DNA of 64,000 nucleotides from Tubulanus polymorphus (taxonomy: Eukaryota > Nemertea > Palaeonemertea > Tubulaniformes > Tubulanidae). Position 1 is the first letter of the stretch, and every line of letters starts with the position of its first letter. The notes beneath the pieces are model-generated. The model saw only the letters and a program-made list of their open reading frames with translations, was not told the origin of the DNA and made no database searches. This document shows, piece after piece, positions 14,485 to 27,600 of this stretch. The DNA lies in assembly GCF_964204645.1 (NCBI RefSeq), contig NC_134025.1, positions 5,461,001 to 5,525,000 of the forward strand. The letters run 5' to 3'. Made by a program: the position numbers and the translations under genes.

Positions 14485-17400
14485 TTGATAAGATAAGAGG
14501 CCTTCCGGTTGCTAGGTCTGTCGTGTTCATGACTGTTTTATTTTTCACAAATAGGAATTTAGAAAATTGCCTGCCACATCGCCTTATCATCTATTTCTAC
14601 TAGGTGAACAATATAGAGTTTTTCCACGATTTTCAGACAAATGTTCGTAAAAATTTATTGCTAATTTGCGCGATTGGACGTAGATGATTCGCTCAACAAC
14701 CATAATTAATAGCATGCTTAGTTTTTATTTTTTATTTTATAGCACCCCTTGGACGATGAACGTATCCTAAAACATGCAGCTTCGTCATTCGTAACCCATT
14801 ATGAAATGACTCGATCACGGTGAAACCCGTGATTAACTTTTGTATGACCGGAAATTTTGAATGATTCGATTGTTTTTGCACGACGGGCAATAATTTGTCG
14901 TCATCCGCCTCGAACAGATCAATCTAAAGCCGATGACAGGGTTTATTTGCGCGATGTCTCGCCCCAGGGTAGCCAGCCCTCTCGCCCGTGTGCCGCACGA
15001 CATATTAGCGGATGAATTATCATTTGTATCGGCCAATTATCAACATATTGAATGCGATCCCCCAAATCATAATCACCATCTTGCGATATAATTTTTCCTT
15101 GAACGCATCACAGGTAATAACCCGAGGAAACAATTTTCAATTTCAATCAAACGATTTTCATTTGCTTAAAAATCCGAAGCGTATTATTGTTATTCGTCGG
15201 ACAGGAATCTAACGAATGAAAATATTTGAACGATATATTGTGTAAAGCTAGTTATTTGAGCGTGCTTCTGAAAAGGATAAACAAACTCTTGATAATTTAC
15301 AACTATACTCATAAAATTAAAATAATATTTGTCGTCGCTATACCTGTCGTTTGTGAACAGCAGTAATACATATGAATTAGCTCTATTTACGTTTACTGTT
15401 CAGCTTATCAGGCTCTTTTCTAGTCGGTAAATTTACTTACTCATTGCAAATAGATTCAAGCCATGTCTAGCAGCAATTTATGGAATCTCTTCCAATATTG
15501 ATACTACTCCAGTCATTTTTCTATTCGTACTTTCTGTAAGACTTACGTCTCCGTGTAAAAACACCCAGCTTGTAATCCGCGAGATAACGGGTTTTTGCGA
15601 TGTTCGCTTAAAGATCATTTTCCGTAAGGAGATTAATATAAATGAATTGGTATTTCAAATAAATCATTTATGGTAGGTTATAAAATGCTTTTTCGTATGC
15701 TTCTCATCTATTTCATGTTCAAAACGCCAGAGATCCAACCGCCACAATTTACCTGATAGATCTTATTGGTCGTATATATCGTCTTTACTTAATCTTCAAA
15801 TATAACGGAAAATTCATCTTGTAAAATTGAATTGTCAATCGTTAATGTTCCTTCTATTCGTACTCGATGGAAACAAGATCGTCGTGATCCCCATCGTAAA
15901 TCTTTGATTCATTGATTCATTGTCAGAAGCGACTACTAATCATAACTCCCAAAAACTCGAATTGCTGTAAATCCTGAAGAAAGTGCCACAATCGGCCTCG
16001 CAATCCTTCGGAACCGTTGTTTGGTTTATGTCTTGTCAAACATGCCCATCCAATCGGGCAAAGTTGATCAAGCATAATCACTACGTTTAACCGATATCTT
16101 CCGAATTTTCTCTATGTTTTATTAACGAAAATCTGCGTTGATTTACTCCCATTTTGACCATGCTGATTTCGCCGTGAATCTAGCCATTCTGTTTCCCTAA
16201 AACGGTTCATCCGATCCTTCCTCAAATATAACGACGCCTCGCAAATAATACCCGAGCAAAACCAAATAGAATCAACCCCTATAGCATCAGCGGTGAATTT
16301 GTACTATTTTGACGTCAATAATCGTATTTGGCATGGCATCTGTTCGGGCATTTAGTACGATGATAATGATATAGTAGTGGTGTACCTGGCAATGTTTTTT
16401 TTCAATATCAAATAAGATATTCAATGGACGGGGATATATTGAGGGATTGCTTTCATCTTCGGTGTCTGTTTTTGTGGCAGAACACTCGATTGCACAGACA
16501 TAAGTAACATAGACGGTGCGGAATGCAAAGCGACGTTCGCGCCCGTTATTGCTGTGTTTAATATCGCCATGTTTACATGTGCCCCGGAGAAGGAAATGAA
16601 CAGGCAGATTAGCTGGCGGTTTTTGCCCTGTTCTCTCTGAAGCAGGATATTAAAAATTTCACTGCTGCCGCGAATGGCAATAATGTCGGTTCTTATTTCA
16701 TGAAACGGCTCGGAACGAAGCATTTAATCTGGCATCATCGAATTTCTGGCGGAGATCGAAGAAGACGGTAACGCATAATTAGATCTAGCACTCGTCCGAG
16801 CGAGCAGTCTGCGAATTAGACTGGTCGCCGCGATCATAGAAGATTATCGAGGTAGAAATGCGATGAGCCGAGGTATTGTTCAAGTACGCGATGCGACGTT
16901 CTTTGAAGCTCCTTCGGTGTGTTTTTTCTTATTTCGTTGAGTTGTTCATTTGGTGGTCGGGTTACACGTCGGCGCTCGTATACAACATGCATAAATCATT
17001 GGCGTGTCTTTTTGTTGTTGGAATGGAATACCGATCAAAAGCGCGTATAGTGGGTTCTCTTCATTAACAGAACTGGCCAAACAACTCCGTGAAACCTGGT
17101 ACACAACTGTAAATACGTCCTAAGATCACACAAAGAGAAAGATTAATATTTACAAACTCTCTCGTGTCTGAGGACTGTCATATCCTCCTTTTGTACTCGT
17201 TTGACACAGACAAGCGCGCAGCAATATCCGAAGATTCCTTCGAACAAACCTGCGACGCCCGGTGTTTACCTACACTAAAACGGCTTTTTCGCCGCATTGC
17301 CACCCAGTGAATTAAACCGCTTTTTAAACTACGCATAAAAGCGGCATTCGCGTTTTTGATAAAGTCAACTACGTTTCATTGTGATCGTTCTATCATCGGC

Positions 17401-19919
17401 CTAATTCTGGAGTCGTGGCTCGTTATTCGCGACATCCCGTATATAAGCGCTAGAACATCAGTGAAAAGTTGGTAAATCACCATATTCAAAATTCGAACTG
17501 AACACAAATTCACAATTGTTTAAAGAAAATAAATCGTTGAGAAAAAAATCTTTCAAAAGTGGTTATTTTGCTCAAACTGGAAGTGCGATAACAGAAACGT
17601 TGATTGGTCGCGATAATCCCGCCTTGTGGAGTGTTGATAGGATAAATTGTTTTTCTATTTTACCAAAAGAACGCATGTCGCTCTTTGTCCTGTCGATTTA
17701 ACTCGGGTTTCAGTGAGCAACAATAAAAAAGCATATCAAAGATCACCAACTATTCTCAATCGAGGAAATCAATGCATTCCCATTCATCGTTCATGCAATT
17801 CAAATTTTTCGGTGTCGCGTTCTTCTTTTTCCTTTTTTCGTCTGCATTAATTAGAAGATCACGCAAATTGATGACGATTAGATTTGGATGGATTAATTCT
17901 GTAATAGGCTTTTCTCTCCGATCAATCTCTTTCCTGTTGTCTATAGCCAGGCAGAAGATGCGAGGGACATATGGCATGCGGCGCGGCTTCCTTGCCTCAG
18001 TTCGGCAGAACAGTTGGCAAAAGACGGGACGTGACTCGGCATCAACTAGTCGACTTTTAAAATGGAGCGTCGCTTTTTCACACACTATCCGGGTCCGTGC
18101 GCCCTATTCAGATCCTCAGATTCACAGTTAAGAAAGGCCAAAGAATATTAAAGGTCTCCTCTATCTAATTCCTGATTGAAATATGTTTTATGGACTGAGC
18201 ACAGATTGCGGGTTGGCGGATCTAAAGTGACCATTGTTTTCGGTTATCTTTGTTCAGTGAGTTTACTATCAGTTTGGCGTCTGCGTCATAAAAAAAGAAA
18301 TTATTTTTTTCTAAAATAATTTCCATACAGATTTTCAGGAACAAAGGGTGTTTCTTGTTATATTTACATCTTACGTTATCGAATTTACACACATCTTAAC
18401 GACGAAAGACAAAAGAAAATTGTCGAAAATGTCAAGGGTTTTTATTGCCGTAAAGAGTATGAACATAATTTAGAGTTAACGTCCACCCAGAACTCTTCAT
18501 TAGTTTTTTTCTCGGAAAGACAAAGATAAACCCCCCACGCTATGCAGTAATAAATTTGGAAGTCGGATCTGTTAGTCACTTTTCTAAATAGGAGATTCTG
18601 AAAGCTTTTTAACAACTCAGTTCCATAAAATAAAAATTCACCATTCAGATTTTGAGTCGACCAACAACAATCATAAACTACCTTCGATGCCGAAATGTTG
18701 TCGCCATAGAGATAAACGACGTTTCCTGATAAGAAATTGCATGGGTCTAAATATACTCCACCGAGCCGGCATTAGGATGGAATCGGCATCATATTTCAAT
18801 GTCCCCTATGTAAATATTAATTTCGAGACTGTTGTCGTTTAATGGATGCATCTAGCACGAGTAGGGTTAGATATAAACCATTAGTCATCATGCTACTTAT
18901 CATCATTGCACATAAAAATGTTCTATATGTATTTATATATCTATATGCGGAGAGGGAATACGGAAATTCTATATTATGGTCGAGAATTGTATATTCATAA
19001 TCATTCACATGTCTACTGGATATCCCCCTGTATATATATACATACTATCGGTCGCATAAGGCGTTATCAACTTTGTTATTTCTAGATATATAATTAATTC
19101 TGATAACTTCCTAGAATCGTTGTTTTATCTTGTCTCTATCTAGACAGACGAAAAAATATTATCTGCCTTTTTGAACAAATAGAAACAACGATGCGTTGAA
19201 CTTTTAGTGCTGAAGAGATTTTTAATTTTTGACACTTTCAAGAATAATCAACATCAAATAAAAATTTTTTCTACATTTTTACCTGTAATCTTATAAAAGA
19301 TATGTCCCTCGTTTGCTTTCAGCGGCAATGTTATGCGATTTTAATAAATGACTACCGTTCGATTAAATTTTCATTTCCCCGATGAAGACATTTCTAAACG
19401 CCCAGACGTGATAAATGTCACATAATAATGGGGCTTCATTGAAGAGCCGTTTAGAAACGACCTGCAAGGTGTAATTATGCTTAAAGATGGGTTTCCTGAA
19501 GCCATACTACGTCGAATAAAGACTATCAGTTTTTAGCGCTTCGTAGCGGAAGCAATTGAGTGGAAAATTACGAATTTAGACTAAATAACATCCTATTACG
19601 ACGCCGAGAATACGATGAAACTTGCTCCACGCGGACCGTATGTTTTTTCTATTAGCTATCAATAGAGAGGGTTTTCACAAAGGTTTCAATTCTTGAAAAT
19701 ACAAAATCAAAACGTCTCCAGATGATGGACAGAGGATATATGTACATACTTATACTTATATACATATACATCGAAATCATATCTCAAATAGCTTTAACGG
19801 TATTATGATATTTGTGGAAGTTTTACGACAAGTCATTGACGCATTGAAACCGGGTGTAAAATATCGTGGGTGTATTTTATGGTGCTGTTTGATCAAAAGC
19901 GTTCCACGGTGTTATATAC

Positions 19920-19949
19920 GCTGTGAAATCATAAGCATCATTTCACAGC
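19920..19949. repeat. Short hairpin, 10-bp arms
   Basis: GCTGTGAAAT (19920-19929) and ATTTCACAGC (19940-19949) are exact reverse complements separated by 10 nt. It lies at the left edge of a CpG-retaining patch (about 19970-20240). The stem is too short for a typical microRNA precursor. Confidence 0.65.
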
Positions 19950-22900
19950 CTGAATCATTCCATTCGTCGCGTTGAAAAGCATGAAATATTTCCGATTTTC
20001 CGGTGACCACCGCCGCTGAATACCGTACCGTCCTCCGTCGAGAGCCGATAAATGTCGGAGTCAAATTCTTTCCTTTGTAAATCGTCGATCGTGTGTGAGC
20101 GTCGATGTTAATCCTCGGAACATGTAAGTACTGTGCGAGAGGAAGTTCTTTTATCGAGTCGCTAAATTGACAAATTTCAGTTGAACGGAGTCTCCCGGTA
20201 CGCGATCCGGTGGTTTTCGCAATGTTCTCTATTATCTCGGTGATAAAGACATTTTTTGCAACGGAAGTAAATAAAGTGGTCCATTCAACTAGGAAGCGGC
20301 GTAATTTACAGGGGTTATTGTTTCGATCATACCAGTACCGTGTGATAGCGGCATCGTGATCACTCTGTTTTTCCCAAATCCCCGGGAATCTATCAAATAA
20401 AATCCGTGCTTCTCTTTCCAGTATATTTATTAGTGTAAAACCGCAATGTCATTAATATTCGTCTCATGAAAAGTCTATCTCCGAGAATTAATGTTATTTG
20501 TCCATGAGATTCCCTCGGAAGATATTTACAATACGGGGATTAGGTGAAAATTTGATAAAATAAAATGATCTATTTGTGATGATGTTGGGCATTCCGTTAC
20601 GTCAGCGGTGTTGATGGGATGTTATAGAAGCTGCACGAAACGCTTCGGTATTAATTACTGGGGGTCGGTCGTTTTAATCTAGTTCTAATCAGCCCGATCA
20701 AGCGGTTGTGTTTTGGGTGCAAATATCGTTTATTATAGAGCTTTGTGCTTTACTGCGATATCGGCAGACATTCCGGCCGCTGCGCACCTGTCATCGGCGG
20801 CCATTTTAGATCAATGCGCGCACGGATCCCGCCGCACGAAAATGAGTTGCACTTTGTCTTAATGTAATTCGCTTGTCGTCGCGCTTACAGAATTTATACG
20901 TTAATTGCATGTCCGAAGAATGCTTTTGTATTCACTGTGCGATATTGATATTGATGTTCATTGCTCCTTGGAGACGATCGTCCATGATTTTACAACGAAT
21001 TAACACCGAGCGAAAATCGTTTAATCAGTTCGATGATTAAATGCTGTCGCAGCCGATAGTCGGATTTGCGAGACATTCTAACTAAATTACCGCCAATTGC
21101 TGCATTTTTTAGGCTTCAAATCTAATTCCTGGCTATCCTTCTTGTTTGCCGAAGCCAATGTAAACGTCGCTTGTGCGCTGTCTGACTTTTGAAGTAATCT
21201 TTTGGGCGTAAAATTACATAAAACTGCCTTCGGTTCTCTCGTAAACTTACCTAGCCAACTAACAAAAACGCCGCCGAAAGGTGTACGTATACACCTTTCT
21301 ATGAATGAACTTGACAGCAAAAGAGAATATTCTATGTCTTCATATGAAACTTTTGTCGCGTATTTTTGACTATGCGGTCGGTGTGAATAGTGTTATTTCT
21401 TTAACAACCGGAAGAAGTCGGTAAAACATTCGCGTTCAACAATTGTATTACAAACTTTAAGACAAATTGCATGATTTATGTCGACAAATTGCCGCGAGAC
21501 TCTTAAATGAATTTGACGAGACAATTACCTATAGATTATAGAAAAGGTCCCGCAAGTATGGCACCTTTTTGCCCGTAAAATCTGACGGGAGCAATAATCG
21601 GTTTCATTTGCATTCATATTAAGGAACCGACCGCGCAGTCAACCGTTGAGTGTACGTGTCCAGCTCAAAGGATCGGAGCTGAGTTTCATTAGGCGAAGTC
21701 GCCATTTATCCCGATTTTTCTTTATCAACTCTATACGAGAAGGAAAAAGCGTAGGAAGCGAATAGAAATAAAATTTTACCTCATTCGAGACGCGTATATT
21801 ATAGACCATCCTGATAGTGTCGCCATGTTGTCCGTGTTTCTTGGTATTTTTCACATTGTCACGGATCTGTTTCACACTGACTCGCTTTCAGCAGAAATAT
21901 CCCTACACTATATTTTCCACCATTTTTTTCTCGAAGAATAAAAGGGTAAACGAATACACTGTCTGCTTGCATTCTTTCCGGAGAAAATGGAGAATGCGCT
22001 GCCGGCGTACGCTGATAGCTTGAGCAAACTTTTCTCTCGACTCTGGCCAGTCATAGCTCAGATTTTTATTTGAATTCGTTCGTGTTGACTTTGGAAAATA
22101 AAATACACTATTGCCGGTATATTCCCTCTCTACTCGAGATAATATTGATCACTATGATGTATGGCACATATAGCAGATGGGTGATGATGACATCCATACA
22201 GATTCATATATTTTCGAATGCTGCAAATTTAATATCGACGCTTTGGTCGAGTGCTTCCTCTGATGAGGGTATAAAAGAACGACAAAATACTCATTTAAGA
22301 CGAAGGCAGTTACGCTGGATGAAATGTATTCTTTGATCAATGTTTTCATATTGATATGTTAGATATCTTTTCTCATCCTATTAGCAAAATAATATATTCT
22401 ATGGCCAAGTGTTTAGAAGCAGTCAATCTTATTCGATCAAGAATTAAGTATTTCTTCGCATCCACGTATTTTTCACTTTATGATACAGATATGAGGCGTA
22501 ATTAGTTTAAATATATATGTATTCATTGCCACCAGCGGAATTTTTATCACGATCGCAATAATCCTTTAGGGAATCAGATATTAAAAGGAACATTAATCCA
22601 TATCTCAAAGGCGTCCATGGAAACTTTCATAACTTCGAATCCTTTTCCGATTTATCGCGAGAACAAAGTGTCACAATGGATGGTCTGGTGGGTCTATTGT
22701 CAACGCTTCATTGTTATTGTACCGCTCGAGGCTGGATACTTACGTTTTATTATGGCGAGCGACTGATTTCCAGTGCCGATACTCGATGCTCGGGGCCCGT
22801 TCTTTAGAAACCGCGGATCAGCGCCAATCGCCAGCTCCAGAGACGAAGACGCCGGAAATGTGTTCCTTTAGGGTGTTCAAGGGCCTGTACTAGTTGCGAC

Positions 22901-25900
22901 AAAGGTGATTCGTGGAGGGAGGCGATAACAGATTATCAGCTATTTAGGGCCACTTGACAGCGTGCCACGCTGCATCCACACCCCATATGTTCACCTGAAG
23001 TCAGCGCCCAAGTGAGCCACTTCAATTTACCAAATGCGTTGGTCTTTCCATATGGAACTCATAGCCAAATTGCGGTAAATTTAACAAAAGAAAATTATTA
23101 AGGTCATTTTGTGTGTAATGGGTAAGAAGGCAAAAATAGACGCACACCTTCCTGACACCACAAACCCGGCAAAGTAATCAATGTATATTTCTGAACATTG
23201 CTTCCGTCTAAATGATCTTTCTAGTTAACGTATTTCTATTCTTTAATTTGTTCATGTTTTATATTACTAGTCAATAATTATTATGGACGAAAGATTCATC
23301 CACGGAACGAATATTCGTTCTATATTACTCTTGCGATCAAACGCATCGACGACAAAATATTATGGATTGGTTTTTCGATTTATTTGATAATCTCGACGAG
23401 CGGCGCGAAGAGTATACGATGTTCCGTGCATGAGACTCGAATCATCATCGCCCAAAGCATCTGAGGAACACTTCGAAGCATAATGAATTTCACGGTGCTG
23501 CAAAGCGATTCACTGGCAGCTGATAAAATACGACATTTATTACAGTCTTGCTTTCCTTGTTACATGACGAGTTCCTTTCATGGCATTTGGCTTCATTTGT
23601 CAGAGGAGACAATAACTGTACGCTGCAATTGAGAGACCTCGGGGTCGATCGACAGTTTATGAGGTGTTTAGCTTATTTGATGAGAAATTGAGTACCTTTA
23701 TGAGGCGCGTTGTCTTCATTTGTGAAGGTGCGGTACATCTCAATTTCTGCTCGTTGTGTCTCCACGAAAAAAAAACGTCTTAAACATATATATTATCACA
23801 AACCAAAGAAGACGATGTAATTATAACAAAGTGCAATATTATTCCTTCTCTAACTTATTGTCTTTATTTCTAATTGTCACGTACTTCACGATACAATCAT
23901 TTTGTGTATTAAATAGCAGTGGCCATTATAGTTTAGTATATGTCCATCATGCTCGAACGTAAAATTGACCATTAATCTAATAGGTGGGATGCAGGTTCAT
24001 TGAAATTCATCTTATTAATCAAAGATCAGTTGCGGTAGTGGCATTTTACGATTTTTCTTGTGAATAGAATGACATGGTCAAGCTGACCATTAGCTAAGGA
24101 TAATCCGACGCAGGACGTAGGTTACTGTTTGCCAGCGTTTCGTATAAGCCCCATTTTACAGGACAGAAATAAATCGCCGTAATGGATAAACATGTCGCTT
24201 GATGGTTTTACTAACACGTTTACGACTTGGATAATATAAAAGTAAACGGGCCTATTTTTTTCGGCCGTTACCCGTGGACAGTAAGCCAACTAAACGAGCA
24301 AAATATGGAAACGAGCCGCTAGGTTTTACGCTGCTACCTGCCCATGGCAACAACTGAGTTTTGAGGATTATGAGCTAAGCTTATGTGCAAACTCAAGAAA
24401 CAGTCGAATATGCGCCACCTACACAGACGCATCTTGTAATATGTCATGTTCTTGCTCTTCCTGCTTGATTTTCGTATGAAATTACATCGGCACGCCATTG
24501 TTACGCACTACTATATTTAAACGATCCATCTTTCTATATCATACCGATTGTCTGTTATATAAAGATAGCCAAAGTCTCACCGCACTAATCGATGTACAGC
24601 TGCCTGGAATTCGATAACCATTAGAATTTGTTTTTACGAAAAGATGCGTTCTTTGCGCGGGAAGCCTGTAAAAAGGCGGCTTCACGCCTACAACTGTTCA
24701 ATCGAAGCCAGCAAGAAACCACAACTATACCAGTAACAGATGCACGATATTGGAATTATTCATCGCCTCGATTTTTTATTGCGGGTTATTAATATCATCC
24801 CTGTGTTTAAAGTGGTTAGGAGACTCAATTAAGAACGGCACCAGCGCGATATACGCACGCCGAATCAGTGTCACAGATTGTCAGAAAATTATGACACATG
24901 ATTTTGCATAATGAAATTCGTGGTTTTCATGAACCAGGGAATGTATTTTTTTTCAAATTTTGCGTTAATTTGACATTCTCACACTTGATTAGTGCGGGCA
25001 GATAGGCAGTACGCGCGATGAGTACAATACGGGTTCAACTAAACACGATAAACAATGCACGGCACCGCTAAGACAGGCTGGTGCATTTTGTTAACATGAA
25101 CTGGAACCGAAATTTTCAATTGTGTATTTCGATTTCAACAAAAATGTATGTAAATTTTGTCCTTCGAATTCCGATTTCAAAGCCCATATCTTGTTCCCGG
25201 CAGGTGTTTGTGACTGTAGGGGAAACGATGAATAAATACGAGATTATGACAGGTAGGTTATGATGAGGATGATAATGAACTTGTGTGACACATGTGAAAC
25301 CGACGAGTCTTTTGTCCTACCAAATAGTATAAATGAGTGACCTCTTATCAAACTACTCCCTTCCCAAAAAACAACGATATAACCTCACAAGCGGCGTCAT
25401 GGAACGACAGTCAAGTCCGTGTAATTATCATACATCGATTTATCTGTCGTTTGGAATGCGATCGGATAAAAGCTCAACCCAGTGAAGTGAAGTATGTATC
25501 GACATCATGCTGCAGGTGGACCACTTGGGCACGGTTTTATTACTATATAGACGCGTGTATGATATGAACGCATCGTGATTATATCAAGACACACGATGAT
25601 CAAACTTTAAATAGTTTCACTGGGCGGTTTATCTTGAATTCTGGGTTTTTAGGCAATCCTTATTCCATGTGCGATGGGTCGAACTGACAGAAATTATTTG
25701 TTCATTTCTTAAATGAATTGTAAACATTTTTCTAACCACTGCTGGCCCTTTGTTTGATATTCTCCTTGACTTGTCCTACGATGTCATCGAAAAAGGTCGA
25801 TCAAGATTAGAAACTATATTTTTGTTTAAGTTTTGGCCCAGTAGTCTGACACTCAAAAAGTGAACTATAGCCAATGCTATGATCATTGCTTTTTGAAGCG

Positions 25901-27015
25901 TGCGTCAGGGATGCTATCAGAAAAAGCTTTTGATAGTACCCATATAGAGTGACATCTGAAAAACAAAAACCCTTGGAAAATGATATGCAAAAAGACGTAC
26001 GGCTAATGGATGACAGTTTTTGAAGTTATTATAAACGGAGATACGTCACAGCTGTCAGTTCTTTTATAATATTGTCCAAGGACATCGAAATGGCATGAAA
26101 AGCAAAAAGAATGCCTTTCAAAGTGTGATTTCGAGCTGCCAGTCACAGCATTCTGACAGTTCGAGTTAACCACAGTGCTCTATAGAGCAAGTATGGGTCT
26201 TCTGCACGAAAAACGTGACAATTCGTCAATAACAACAATAAACACAAAATAATTGAGAGGCTCAGAATTAGCAGAACACAATAAATAAACACGTATACCT
26301 TTATGCAGGTTGATACCGTGCACTGGGATGAACTATAGAGGCGAATTATTATTATACAATACGTTCTATTCGGGTGTACGTTGCTTTGATATCCTGAACC
26401 CAGACTACGATACATATGTCAGATATCGTTGAATATAGTGTTATGCCTGTATTTTTAATCAAGTCAGAATTGTTGTATGTCTGTATGTGTTTGTGATGCG
26501 TCTCGACGTGTGATGAGATCATCTATTTCAGATCGACACATTCCACGGCGACGGCGAGCGCGAGAGAGTGTCGCGGATTCGCCCGAAGATGATTTTCAGC
26601 GTATGAGAGGAATTTTGGCGTGAGAAATCGGCTTTCAACCTTGCAAAATCTCTGATTATTAGTATTTAAGCCTGCAGCGATATTTGACAGGAGGCGACGA
26701 TATCTGTAACACAGCAGACAAAGCAATATCGTTTTAAGCGCTTCTTACCTTGTCTTGCTGCAGTGCGCTTCGTCGCGATGTGAAACATGAATCTGAAATG
26801 CTTTATAGCTTCATTTGATTTCTCGTTCATTTTTCTGTTCTGATAATTTGTCAAAGTCCATAACCTTTGACCATAAAAAGGGGGCAACGAACTTCATTTG
26901 TTCCTCTAGATTATGAATACTGAAATGCTAAAGAAACTCGTAATTGTAATTCGCTAGATATTCCAGATCAATCGTCCAGTGTCCGTAGAATACAACATCG
27001 CATGGTATTAGTCTA

Positions 27016-27066
27016 TCCATGGACGTATAAACTAGTTTATACGTCCATGGACTCGAGAGTCCATGG
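27016..27066. repeat. 36-bp perfect palindrome joined to a second inverted repeat
   Basis: 27016-27051 is a perfect 36-bp palindrome centred on CT|AG, with ends TCCATGGACG / CGTCCATGGA. It overlaps a second inverted repeat made of CCATGGACTC (27045-27054) and GAGTCCATGG (27057-27066), separated by 2 nt. The decamer CCATGGACTC recurs at 27591-27600 and at 43408-43417. This suggests a dispersed palindromic element or the terminal repeats of a small transposon. Confidence 0.85.
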
Positions 27067-27590
27067 TCTATCGTATTCAATAACCCCGCGTTTGTGAATT
27101 GGAAGCGTTTTTCTATATTTTGCTAGTACTACATGGTATTTCAGCGCACGTTAATTACCTAGGAAAACGGCGCTTAATTATTAGCTGCCAGCGTTCAATA
27201 GTTTAAGCATAGATGCGATTACCACTTTGTCATTTGATAATAATTATTGCAACCGACATAGAAGTGCAAAAGATGTCAAGAGTACCACCACGGAGCCGGG
27301 CATCTGTTCCCTATACAATACGCACATACAAATACATACATAATATGCGGTGACAATAAGTATTTTCATTGTGTACGATTGAAAAAATGTGGTAATCAAA
27401 TCCGCAAGTGAAAGTGTTCTGACTGAAATACAACGAAAACAAAACAACCTGTTCATTACACATGCAAGTCGTATAAAGTTGAATAAGATTTTCATCTCCA
27501 CAAGGACAAAGTTTATTTCTGCATACCGACTATTTTTGATAGATTTCTTACAAATAATCTTGAAATGGTAACGAAAACCGCCATATCAGA

Positions 27591-27600
27591 CCATGGACTC
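27591..27600 (+). repeat. Further copy of decamer CCATGGACTC
   Basis: Identical decamer to the arms of the inverted repeats at 27045-27066 and 43408-43430. It is about 550 bp from the first copy. One occurrence anywhere in the window would already be unusual by chance. Confidence 0.7.

Noticed and set aside
14219-14590. 123-codon minus-strand open frame
   Set aside because: It runs through an (AT)n microsatellite that encodes an Ile-Tyr run, and there is no recognisable domain.
17756-18131. Overlapping 109- and 119-codon open frames on opposite strands
   Set aside because: Neither has homology I recognise, and mutual overlap on both strands is typical of chance open frames.
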